Source of the DNA: Dendrobium chrysotoxum
Lineage: Eukaryota > Streptophyta > Magnoliopsida > Asparagales > Orchidaceae
NCBI GenBank assembly: GCA_019925795.1
Contig: CM034310.1
Span: forward strand, 25,076,520-25,140,519
Direction of reading: 5' to 3'
Length of the DNA: 64,000 nucleotides
Part shown: piece by piece, positions 36,918 to 47,602 of the stretch
How the letters are laid out: the number at the start of each line of letters is the position of its first letter
Position numbering within the stretch: position 1 is the stretch's first letter
Notes under the pieces: generated by a model
The model's database searches: none
Told to the model about the DNA's origin: nothing
The model's input: only the letters and a program-made list of their open reading frames with translations
Made by a program: the position numbers and the translations under genes

Positions 36918-36987
36918 CTCTAATGTATTAGGTCAAAAAATAAAAATTAAAATTAAAATTAAAAAAAAAACTCTAATGTATTAGGTC
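36918..36987 (+). repeat. Duplicated LINE target site with A-rich spacer
   Basis: After the LINE the target sequence occurs twice: 36918-36935 and again at 36971-36987 (CTCTAATGTATTAGGTC). The two are separated by an A-rich spacer with AAATTAAA repeats. This gives three copies in all, counting the 5' one at 30066. Confidence 0.85.
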
Positions 36988-37595
36988 GATAACCATTCAC
37001 CTAGGAGTTTGACTATTCGTCTCCCAAATTATTGAATACCATCCTTCATGTAGCCGCATGTTGAAGCATGCTGCATTTGCTCGATTTTCCAGCATGAGGA
37101 GAAGGCTAATTGGTTGGTGTATGAGTGATAAAGAGGCTTGTATGAAGACCAACAAAGGAGATATGCTGATTCTACTGGTGCTTGTCATCAATTACAAATT
37201 TCTTGATGCAATTGAAAAAAATTATTGTTATAATATAGTAGATATAAATTATACAACATAGATGTTGTGGTGGAGATTAGAAGAGCCCTATAGCATGCAA
37301 GCTATTTTTAAGAAATCGTTTGTTGTTGTTTTTTAGCATTTTCTCTGAGAAGCAGAGTCCACGGACCAAGAAGCTCGACATAAATCTTAGTATTGACATC
37401 TAAGTCAAAGTTTGTGTTAATGAGATGCATCAACCTTATATGTAATTACATATGTCAACATTATGGATAATAGAAGCAATTAGTGGGTCTAGGCGTAGTT
37501 GAGTAATAGTGGCCAAAAGATTGTAGTAGAAGATTCATAGTCAAGAGAAAATGGTCAAAGAGCCTATTGAAAGATGGTATTTAGAGGATTGTAGT
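36988..37595. other. Stretch with nothing recognised
   Basis: About 600 bases without splice signals, terminal repeats or a recognisable protein. An open frame at 37058-37261 is short and resembles nothing known to me. Confidence 0.5.
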
Positions 37596-37992
37596 TAGGG
37601 GTGTAAATGAGTCTAGTTGAGGTTGAGTCACCCCTGACTTGAGCTTAAGCTTGAGCTTGATTAATTAATCAAGTTCAAGCTGAGCTCAAGCTTTATTCAA
37701 CGATTTCGAGCCATCGCACGAGCCGACTCATTTATTATGAAAGAGAGAAAATGATTATGATTTCAGAAATTATTATAATAAAATGGTAAAAAAATAATAA
37801 AGAATTAACTTAATACAAGAAAATGAGATATCATTTTAAAATATTTTCAACAACTTTATACTTAAAATCTTGAATCTTAATATATTTTAAGTATATTTCA
37901 ACATTTTTAAATGAGCTAGCTCACGAGCTAATGAGTCGAGTCAAGATTGGCTTAAGCTTTGCTCGTTAGCTCATCGAGCTCGACTCACTTAC
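37596..37992. mobile_element. Small hAT-like element, right end lost
   Basis: Begins TAGGGGTGTAAATGAGTC and contains inverted GAGCTCAAGC/GCTTGAGCTT words near both sides (AGCTTAAGCTTGAGCTTG at 37650; GAGCTAGCTCACGAGC near 37913). It stops at CGACTCACTTAC, exactly where an LTR begins at 37993. The expected end, matching its left TAGGGGTGTAAATGAG, is missing, so the LTR element probably inserted into it. Confidence 0.55.
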
Positions 37993-38268
37993 TGTCACGC
38001 TTCGGGATTTAAATTGGAAGAATTGTATCTTTTCTTCTAATCAGATTTAATCAGAGCTTACCAATTTACATAAACGATTGAAAGAAAAAAATGCATTTAT
38101 ATTCATCATTATGCACAATTATTATAAGCCCAAAGTAATGCGTATACAATAGTCATGATTCAAAATAATCAGTCTATTTCTATTATATATACATCATGAC
38201 TATAAAAAAAACTAAAAGTACCAAAAGAGAAACTACCCACATAGTCGAGAGCCTCACTCCATATGATT

Positions 38269-39030
38269 TAGGGGTGTCAAAATGGGTTAATGGGTTAGGC
38301 TTGGGTCCAACACAAATTGATCAAGGACCAAAAGGGTTGACTCTAATCCGACCTGATTTTACAAATGGATAACAATTTTCAACCCAGACCCAACCAGTCA
38401 AGTTACCAAGTTGAACCAACCCAACCCACGAACCCAACTATGAGAGCGCAAGCGTGAGGTGCTAGATCGCTAGGGCTTGTGTGTAGAGTCGGACCTGGCT
38501 GGGCGGAAGAGGAGGAAGAGAGTAGCGAAAGCCATGAAGGGGAAGAGTAGGTTACCGATGAAATTGAAGAGATTGTTTCCTCCCTCTCCTTCCAAGATGG
38601 AGATGTTGACACAATTCATGGCGAGGATGTCGATTAGATCAGGGTCGTTGGGGACGATGACGGTGGCGCGACGAGCATCAACGACCGTGAGCTGAAGAGC
38701 ACATTCGTCTTTGCTAAAATGAACGCGCTCAACCTTTCCCTTCTTAACGATGCTGAGGAATTTGTTGTAGCGCCATTGGATTGCTGGCTTGCTGTATTGG
38801 GACCAACATCAGTGGGTCACGACTCACGAGGATGGGGTATAACACTAGAGCTGGTCAATTAAGGTTGAACCTAGGTTGTCGGGTTGACCCGAACTCGATC
38901 TGAATCATAATCGGGTCCAAAGATAAGACCCGAACCTGACCCGTTTATTTATCGGGTCAACCCGAACTCGAATTTTTTTGGATCGAGTTCAGGTCGGATT
39001 TTTGGGTCATGTCACTTATTGACACCCCTA
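38269..39030. mobile_element. Ds-like element 2, carrying a captured FtsH gene fragment
   Basis: Terminal inverted repeats TAGGGGTGTCAAAATG and TTATTGACACCCCTA, with an exact 8-bp target duplication ATATGATT (38261-38268 and 39031-39038). Subterminal GGGTTGACCCGAA-type repeats match elements 1 and 3. The interior, unlike those two, holds about 300 bases of protein-coding homology on the minus strand. It is inserted in the 3' LTR of the gag-only element; the other LTR copy shows the empty site. Non-autonomous; an Ac/hAT transposase would be needed. Confidence 0.93.
38495..38790 (-). pseudogene. FTSH: Captured fragment of chloroplast FtsH1/FtsH5-type protease
   Basis: 98 codons read open on the minus strand and match, by recall of the family, the N-terminal region of type A thylakoid FtsH proteases (FtsH1/FtsH5, VAR1). 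Key blocks in order are QWRYNKFL, KKGKVERVHFSKD, RRATVIVPNDPDLIDILAMN, then NLFNFIGNLLFP and LFLLFRPAR, the start of the second membrane segment. The AAA ATPase and zinc-protease domains are absent, so it has no enzyme activity. No stop or frameshift was seen, which suggests recent capture. It lies wholly inside a Ds-like element. It could feed antisense or small RNAs against the parent gene, if transcribed; that is inference. Confidence 0.87.
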
Positions 39031-39614
39031 ATATGATTCTTATCTTTTCCTGAAAATATGTAGAAACTAATGAGCAAATAATCCAAGAAGTAATCAAAAT
39101 CATTTAAGCACATACATTTCAGTATTAATATATCAATTCCAATATATCACTTTCAACTATTTTCAATACACATTTTCCCTACTCATTTCATAGAAACATT
39201 CATATACATGTTTCTAACTAGTAAAAATATAATAAAATTATATTATATTATTCAGAATGATCAAATCTATAACATATAAAAAGTTATACGGTGAAAAATC
39301 ACAAAATCAGGAGATAATATATTTTTGACATATTTAGGAGAGATAAAATCCTTAGAAATTAAAATTATCAAAAACAAAAGAAAGATAATAGTTACTTACA
39401 ATGAATAAAATAAAATTCGTAATAGAAACAATAAACAAAAAGCCTGGAGAGCTTCCTCTCTCCTTTTCTCTCTCGTCTTCCCATCCTGCCATCCCTTTCC
39501 TTCCCAGCCAAAAAAGATCATCCTCAACATTTTTATATCAATCTAAGAGAGGGAACATGCTAAAAAAAATATTTTAATTCAAATATATAAATCAATATTC
39601 AAATAATTATAAAT

Positions 39615-40190
39615 TCGAGATCACATCAAAATCGATTCAAAATAACATCGAAAACTTAACTTGTAACTTATCAAATAAAACAAAATCATACTAGTGAAAT
39701 GCTTATGCATGCTAGCAGAACTATCAGGCATCTCATGTCGAGATGGAGCAGCACTACTCACAATTCTTTCACCAGTCTGAACAACTCCTTGCCCATATCC
39801 AAGTACCTGGTAATGCATCATCTTATGCCCAAGACTACCACACTTGTAACAATGCCCTATCACTCTATAACATTGGCATGTATTCCTTCTTCCACATCAG
39901 ACACATTGTGGTGCAAAGGACTTCATAATCTTTTTCTTGCTCCCTTCACCCATTATTCTAATAGGTGGAGATTTCTATTTAGAAAGTTGTTGGTCAGACT
40001 ACTTAGCCAACTTTTCACTAACCATATGAGCAATTTTATCAGTAAATTTTAATACATTATGAAGTGTAACAGGAGTTGCTTTAGTATTCTGTTCAATCAA
40101 AAGTTCTTTCTCACTTGGATTCATTTTCCTTGTACTTGAACATTTAAACAAATCTTTAAGATATAATGAGGAAGAAGCCACGTGGGAAGC
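39615..40190 (-). pseudogene. Gag remnant with zinc knuckle
   Basis: Minus-strand frames give a Lys-rich segment (40181-39999) and a CCHC-like knuckle CYKCGSLGHKMMH (about 39849-39811) whose last Cys is replaced. They lie between the primer site and the 3' LTR, where gag belongs. Too broken to encode a coat protein. Confidence 0.6.
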
Positions 40191-41089
40191 AAGTATTCAA
40201 CAATAAATGTAAAACACAATCTCTTTCTATTTTGCTCCTAAGCTCAAGTTACATTTCAATTTTTCCAATGATCATTACTCTGATACTTCTTTGTCACACC
40301 TCAGGATCTAAATTGAAAGAATTATATCTTTCATTCTAACCAAATTTAACCATAGTTTACCAATTCACTTAAAGAGCAAAAAAAAAAGCATTTATATTCA
40401 TCAATATGCATAATTATTAAAAGCAAAGGCGGATTGAGGCCTCTCCCCCTAAAAAAAAAAAATTGGCAAAAATTTTTCTCCGGCTAATTTTTTTTTTTTA
40501 AAGTTATGCATTTGCCAAGGCTATGAAAATCAGACCGGACAACAAACCGGAAGGAGAGGTTAAGGGTTTGATGGTTTGATTGGAGTCGAACCGAATGATA
40601 TAATGAATACTTATTATATTTAAATATTATAATAATGACACAATCATTTGTAAATATATAACAAAAAATTAAACATAATCATAATATAAAGCATAAAAAA
40701 TATATTAAATAAATTTAATAAATTAAAAATTAAAAATATTTATGTTTTAAGCAACTAACCTTTTTGTAGTCATAACTCGAAAGAATAAATTAAAAATTCT
40801 ATTGAGATTTTATAGTTTCTACCTCTAATTGGTGAAGCTTTGAAAATAAAATAAATATATGATAGTCATTATAATTGTACACATAATATAAAGTAAATAA
40901 ACAAAATATTTAATATATTTTATTTGAATACACCACCAATTATAGCAATATTTTGATACTTTATACTAATTGATAACAAAAAAGAAAACACATTCATAAT
41001 ACAGATTTGAAGTTAATAATATTTCTCTTTCTCAATTTAATAGTTTCAATAATTTCATAAAAGGAAAACCAAATATCTCCTAAATTTGC

Positions 41090-43510
41090 ACCATAAAAGC
41101 TATCCCCATAAGTTGAGTCTCCAAGTTTCACTTCACCAAATTCTGCAAATCCAAATGCATCTTAATCTTCGAAGCCGATTATATCATCTCCATCTCCTTC
41201 ATTCTCTAATTCAGCTTCACCAACAAATAAGACATATAAAATAAGATTTTATTTTTATTTTATTTAAATGATATTTTTATATTTCACTATCAACTAACTA
41301 TGTCTAGGCCAGTGGATGGTGTGTCTTGTTCTTCAACGACTAGCATTGCATCCTCTTTGTATATCTCAATTTCTAACTCTTCTAAGTCAAGATCTAGGGG
41401 TGTTTCATCATCAAGAACATAAAAATCTAGAGAGTCGTAACTTCTTTTTTTAAAGTTGAAATCTTAAAAATGAAAGGATAATTTTATTATGACATTTGTA
41501 CATATATGCAGTATGACATATTTACATACATATTAATACATTATAGTAAGATTATACGTATTCTTTAAATTAATAATATTATTCTGAATATATATTAGAT
41601 CGTTGTGTCGTTGATGCTCTAAATGATTATATCTCTTTGCATGAATTTGTTCAAAAATACTCCAATTTCTTTCGCAACCTGATGAAGATTATGTTTGGCT
41701 TAGAATTCTTATAGTTACTGCAAGTTTGGAGCACTTGATCCAAACATCTTTCACCACTCATCTACATAATGTCAAGTTAGAGAGATTAGCGAATATACAT
41801 ATTTGTAAGGAAAAAAAAAAGGTAGAAGCACACGATGACATTAAAAAGATATTGCATTTCCTTTGTCATCATTAGAGCAATTAGTTTTCCAAAGATTTCT
41901 GAGCTATCACAGAATAATATGACCTCATTCATTTTCAGTGTGGGCTTAGCACAAATGTCCTTATTTCTAAGTAATTCAATAAGACCTTGCATAACTTCTA
42001 GCTTATGAAAGTAATTCTCCTTATCGTATTGAAAATGAGGATTCAGAAAGTACGTGGCTATATAGATGCCCTGCCGCAATTGAGTATCTCATCTTCTTTT
42101 AATTATACTAGTGAATGGCTTATATGACCTTTTAATATTTCAGAACATAGCTTTCATTGCCTTCTGTGCCCTATATATTTCATCATATAGATATCTAAGT
42201 GATTATTTATCATCTGAGTCAGTAATACACAACAACCTGATCAAATGACCTGATATCTTTGAAATCGTAAGACAATCATTCCAAAACTTCAAATGAAAGA
42301 TAATTGCAGCTGCGACTTTACCCTTAGTTTTGGATATCTTTGAATCTATATAGAACTTGCTAGTGATTAATGCTTGTAGGTCATATTTGTGCTCACAACC
42401 CCAATATATAGATATGATTATAAGCAAAAATTATCACCTTTGATATTTTCTTGCTATGTCCTCTATGAGAGGCATACTGCTCATATCTTTTAAAATTAAA
42501 TTCATATAATATGCAACACAAGGTAACCAATAAATAATGTTAAATCTTTCATGTAATATCTCACCTACTTTCTTATAATTAACGGCATTATTTGTAACCA
42601 ACTAAAAAATATTCTTTGGACCTAGCCACTCAACAACCCTAATAAATAAAGAGTACATGTTTACAACATCCATAATGATGCTTGAAGCATCAACTGATTT
42701 TAAAAAAGATACATCACATGGACAATATATTAGAAAATTTATTAATATTCTGCTTCTACTATCAGTCTATCTATCTATCATGAGAGTATAACCTATTTCC
42801 TTTCAAGTATGTCTGTAATTATTAATGAGCAACATACACTCCTCTTTATAATCCTTAAGTAGATTACCTTTCCTGTTGTAGTAAGAGGGGAGCTTATAAC
42901 CAGGGCTTATAACGGTTATGGCATCCACAACTTTCTATGCATATGTTGAATTTAAGGTATTAAATGGGATGCAAAAATTAAAAAAACTATCTTTCTATAG
43001 CTATATCTGCACAGTGAACTACTTTCTTATATGCTAAGATACTTTTAATTAAAGGTTGAGATCTTGGTTTACTTCTAGAAGCAAAGAAAGTGTCAACATC
43101 AATAATTATTCTTTTTCCTTTAACAAGTCCTGATAAATATTTCTTAAAGGATTGTGATTTAGATAGAGAAGTTGACTTTCTTCCTTCCTCTGGTTTAGCA
43201 TCTATAGGACATGGTGTACTATCGAACTCCTCTTGTACTTGTTATTTTCTTTTTGAAATTTCATTCAAATTTTCCAATATTTGATAGTGAACATCACGTG
43301 GAACCTTTTTTAGGCATCTATATTCCCTGTAACTCCTGATAAATATTATTTCATTCTATTTATCCCTCCTCCCTTGTATGTAGTACCACAATATAGATAT
43401 TTGAACTGCTTCTTCCCATCAGCTCCTCTAATATCACTGAAATGATTCCAAGCAATTTTCACTTTCTCACGAACACTACTATTAGAAGCTGCACTGTAAG
43501 TAGTGAGTAC
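41090..43510 (-). pseudogene. Second hAT transposase relic (BED type)
   Basis: Minus-strand pieces in correct order: BED finger (YLYCGTTYKGGGINRMK, about 43400-43340), the core motif (NNAVNYKKVGE ... WLPCVAYYMNLILKD, 42602-42440), a helical region (LKFWNDCLTISKISGHLIRL near 42280; RQGIYIATYFLNPHFQYD near 42060), the C-terminal dimerisation motif SGCERNWSIFEQIHAKRYNH (about 41680-41620), and an acidic tail (LDLDLEELEIEIYKEDAM, about 41400-41340). Many stops and shifts. It is related to, but clearly distinct from, the 9.7-11.7 kb copy, and keeps the CERNW that the other lost. Confidence 0.8.
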
Positions 43511-44358
43511 TGTGTGCTTCCATTCTCATATGATTAACTAAATAAAATCATTAAAATTCTTACAATCACATACATAAGTTAAGTAAAAACTAATTGATTC
43601 TTTGGAATGGCAACTCATAGAATAATTCAACTTGATGATTTGATATTAACACGAACTATATTTTGATTTCTCAACAAATTGGTATCTTCAATTTAGACAC
43701 ATTAGTGAAGAGATATCGATGGAATCATTACAATCATTGAATTCTTAATTTGCCTACATTTGATGAAATATATACTTGATATTACTGTTAAACTATCACA
43801 AGTTTTGCATAGAAGATAATAAAATATTATAAATACTATGTCTTTGGTTCAAAGATCTAAAATGAGACTACAAGATATGAGAGAAAATAAGTGGGCATAT
43901 TTTATCATCAAAGTAGCTTCATTTTGTGAGAAACATAAAATAAATGTTTTGCATACGGATGATAAATGGGTTTCTCGAGGACATCCTCGTCATATAGCTC
44001 AATACATAATAAATCTATATCATTTTCAAGTTGAAATTTTCAACGCAAAAATTGATATACAACTTCAAGAGGTGAATAATTATTTTATAAAATCATATAT
44101 TGAGCTACTGTTGTTTATTACATGTTTGAATCCTGGTGATACATTTTATGCATTTAATAAAGATAATTTGATTAGATTGACATAATTTTATCCAACTAAT
44201 TTTACTCAATTTAATCAGGAAATTCTTGAAAATCAATGGAATACTTATATTATGCATATGTGATTTGATGAATAATTTTTTTCATTAAAAGATATTGGAA
44301 GTCTTGTTGAGAAAATGATTTAAAGTAGGAAGGATATTTTATAGCCACTTATTTCCAA

Positions 44359-45365
44359 CAACAACATCAAGCCTTTGTCCCACTACGTGGGGTCAGCTAC
44401 ATGAATCCATTTTCTTCATTGTGTCCTGTTAAAAGTCAAATTTTCATTTAAATCTAATAAAGAAAGATCTTTTCTAACCAAGTCTTTTTAGGTCTACCTC
44501 TACCTTTCTTAATATAAGTCAAATCTAATACCTATACTTTCTCAGCCGGCTCATCGGAAGGTCGTCGCTTTATGCTAGGGGGCTCAATTCGGGTCAACGG
44601 GTCAGGTTTGGGTCAAACCTGACTTGACCCTGGCCTAAACGATTCAACCCGAACCCGACCCATTTAGCTAAACAGGTCAGAAAATTGAACACGAACCCGA
44701 CCCGTACGGGTTGTCGGGTTGACCCGACCCGACCCACCGATTTCTTCCTAGCGCGGGCGAGAGCAGCTCAGGCGCTTCTGTACGGGCGCCGGGTGACGGG
44801 GTGAGTGGCTGAGTGCGGCATTGCAGCCTACTAAGGGGCGAGTGTGATCTACTGGGGTGAGCAGGGAGCAAGTAGCCATCGCTGGGGCACTTGGGCAAAT
44901 GCCACGAACTGCGCTGGATGCGAGTCTTTCGGCCACCGTCGCTAGGGCACTGCTGCACTGGGCTAACTGCACAGTGCGGTCACCCGTGTGGGTGCGTAGG
45001 CGTGAGCCCTCAGGTGTAGGCACGAGCACGACTCGACGGACAACGGACGTGTCGCAATAGGCCAGGTTGCGACTCGTGAGAGAGCGGATCCAGGTCGGCC
45101 AACAGTGAATCGGTTATCCGGGTCAAAATGGGTCAACCCACTGGTTTCCGGGTCAACCTTAACCCGACCCATTTTTTGAACGGGTTAGAAATCCTAACCC
45201 AAACCCGACCCATTTCACAAAGGGGTTGACCCGAACCCGGATTTTTTCGGGTCGGGTTTTGGGTCATGTCAACTTTTGACACCCCTACTTTATGTGACCA
45301 AACCATCTAAGGCGACTCTCTCTAATCTTATCTTCCACTGGAGCTACTCCAACCTTTTCACGTAA
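44359..45365 (-). mobile_element. 5'-truncated RTE LINE fragment, itself holding a Ds-like element
   Basis: Flanked by TAGCCACTTATTTCCAA (44342-44358) and TAGCCTCTTATTTCCAA (45366-45382), a 17-bp target duplication with one mismatch. On the minus strand it encodes KVGVAPVEDKIRESRLRWF and KKGRGRPKKTWLEK and ends in TGATGTTGTTG. Removing the Ds-like insert leaves about 290 bases, a typical short 5'-truncated copy. Confidence 0.88.
44576..45287. mobile_element. Ds-like element 3
   Basis: Terminal repeats TAGGGGGCTCAA and TTTTGACACCCCTA, target duplication CTTTATGC (44568-44575) / CTTTATGT (45288-45295). Dense GGGTCAACGGGTCAGG-like repeats lie inside each end. The GC-rich centre (44740-45080) is unlike elements 1 and 2 and I recognise no gene in it. 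It is inserted in the RTE fragment, the innermost layer of the nest. Confidence 0.9.
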
Positions 45366-46017
45366 TAGCCTCTTATTTCCAAACCATTAAAATTGATATT
45401 AGTATTATCAGTTGCAATAACAGGAGTTGAAAGAGCATTTTCTACAATAAATATTATAACTATGAAATAAAATTGGAGGTCAATGACTGAATGATATATT
45501 AATTACTTATATTGAGAAAGAAATATTGGATTGTATTGATAATAAAATAATTATTCAACTCTTTCAGAATATGAAGAGTAGATGTTATAAACTATTATTT
45601 TTTATTATCTTATATTTAATATTTTATCTGTTTAAATAATAATTTGATTTTTTTTAAACTGCCTATGTTAGTCCTAAGCCTAGAAAAAAAGTTGAGGAAA
45701 AATTTTAAAAAATTAATTTAGACTCCCTATAATAAATTTTATGGCTCCGCGAGAGATTACAATCTCAAAATAACTTGTATATAATAATCATGATTCAAAA
45801 GGAATAGTCTATTTCTATCATATATATATCATGACTATAAAAAAAACTAAAAGTACTGAATGAAAATTATGCATGTGGTCCAGAGCCTCACTCCATAAGG
45901 TTCTTACCTTTTTTTTCTTAAAAAATATGTAGAAACTACATAATAAGCATATAGCTTAACAAGTAATAAAAATCTTACTATTGAAATCAATACAAATCAA
46001 AGGAGAAACAGTATGCT

Positions 46018-46092
46018 ATTAATAATAATAATAATAATAATATATATATATATATATATACACACATACATACATACATACATACATACATA
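46018..46092. repeat. Compound microsatellite (AAT)n(TA)n(CATA)n
   Basis: About seven TAA units, then about ten TA units, then seven or so CATA units, in one uninterrupted run. Likely polymorphic. Confidence 0.97.
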
Positions 46093-47602
46093 TTGATCAC
46101 CTGTATCAATTTATCTATTTTATTACACATCACATATCATTCTGTTAATCAACCAATAATTCTGTCTTTTTCATCCAATCTTATTATTCAATCGTTCACA
46201 TCAGCCCATGTAATAACCCAAATATTAATCCAGTTAAATATTTTTTAGGACTCATTATAATTCAAATTTAAAAATCGTCTTTGCCATAAGATGAATATTA
46301 TTATATTTTAATTAAAATAATTTATCCATAATTTTTGGGTCATGGTGCAAATTCCTAAAAAATTGATACATATTGATATAAGTGGAGATTTTGGGACCAT
46401 TAAGTGTCCGTTTTACAAACTAATTTCACCAAAAAAGATTTATATAAATTTTATTCTAAAAAATTGATTAAATTATATAATTATATATTATTATATTATT
46501 ACTTATTTTAAATATCTTAAGCCACTTCATCTAACTTTATTAAGATCCCTTCTCCTTCAAATTGGCTAACATAGACGTGAGGAAAAATAAGAGGGAAATT
46601 TGAGGAGAGAGAAAAGATAAAGCTAGATTTAGAGACCGTAGAGCAATTTTTCATCAGTCGTATATTGTAAGGAATTATTATTCTATTTATGATTTCAATA
46701 ATTTGATTTTTTTAGAATTTTTCAATCAAATTTATATTTCCGTTACCAAAAAATAAGGATAATTTTGTATTAGCAAAACTTCGACTGCATAATTTTTAGT
46801 ATGTGATATATATATCATTAATATGAGCAATCTAACAAGAATATATTAAATTTTCACTAGGTATTTTTATAGTTTGGAGGAAATATCCTAATTTGGATAA
46901 TCTAAATAAATTTAAAAATTTATGAATAATTATTAAAATTATTTTATATGCTTATATGACATGTATAATTGTTATAATTTGGCCATTGTGGATACATACA
47001 TATAAAAAAGTGCACATTGCATTTTCTTATAAATTTCACTAATTTTAATTTATATGTAAATTTTACATGTATAAGACAACACAGTGAACTAAATATTGAG
47101 TGTGCTATTATATATTTATTTTGTTATATATATTGTGAAATGTGTATATATAAGAAAGACTAGCTAGATATGATTGACTGATATAGATTGGTTGGAGACA
47201 TGTTATCCTGTATAGAAGGGTGAGTCAATTAGCTTTCCTTTAAAATAATAATATAAAAAGGGAGGCATAAAGAGACAGATTAATATAATATAATATGCCG
47301 ATGGATAAGAAGTGATAACTTCTGATATGAAAGCCATCTGACCTAAATTACTTGTGATTTGGATTGGATACAAAAAAATACCATAGATAGTTGAATGCCT
47401 TTTTTTCTTATAATACTTGTATATGTATTTGATTGGAATATATATATGATAAATTGCTTAATTGACATGATACAATTTATGTAAGATATATGCTATTACT
47501 GATATAAGTATTTGATAAGATTGATATTAATGATATAAATACATATGATATATATGAACTACATGATTTACTTGATATACATGTATAGCATAGACACTAT
47601 AC
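46093..47602. other. AT-rich DNA, nothing recognised
   Basis: No protein similarity or clear terminal repeats. The first part may be the outer end of the split LTR, but the match to the other LTR fades after the microsatellite. Confidence 0.5.

Larger units (their letters stand above)
43810..45620 (+). pseudogene. TTF/ZMYM1-like hAT transposase relic, split by a LINE fragment
   Basis: The C-terminal third of a TTF-type zinc-finger hAT protein. First part 43838-44341: SLVQRSKMRLQDMRENKW, FCEKHKI, HFQVEIFNAKIDIQLQEVNN. It is interrupted at 44358 and resumes at 45366 with LSVAITGVERAFSTINII, the dimerisation motif, and a degenerate end near 45600. Stops occur in both parts. Words like GGCGGA near 40436 and CCGCGAG near 45752 may be remnants of its ends. 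Together with the minus-strand hAT it fills the gap in the LTR at 40432-45765. Confidence 0.75.
37993..46010 (-). mobile_element. Gag-only LTR retrotransposon relic (-), host of nested insertions
   Basis: The 3' LTR lies at 37993-39557 (about 795 bases once its Ds-like insert is removed). Gag remnants occupy 39558-40269, a degenerate tRNA-iMet primer site is at 40270-40289 (minus: AAGTATCAGAGTAATGATC), and the 5' LTR begins at 40292. Both LTRs end, read on the minus strand, in GTGACA (TGTCACGC / TGTCACAC on +). They share GAAAAAAATGCATTTATATTCATCA-type and TCATGACTATAAAAAAAACT blocks. The 5' LTR is split at about 40432 by hAT debris and resumes near 45765. A TATAAAA lies at 39531-39537 (-). 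No pol was found. The outer end of the 5' LTR beyond ~46.0 kb is not clear. Confidence 0.7.

Noticed and set aside
36988..37261. 67-codon ORF after the LINE
   Set aside because: No recognisable family, codon pattern or splice signals.
43838..44185. 115-codon ORF as a stand-alone gene
   Set aside because: It is the middle of a TTF-type hAT transposase that continues after an inserted LINE fragment.
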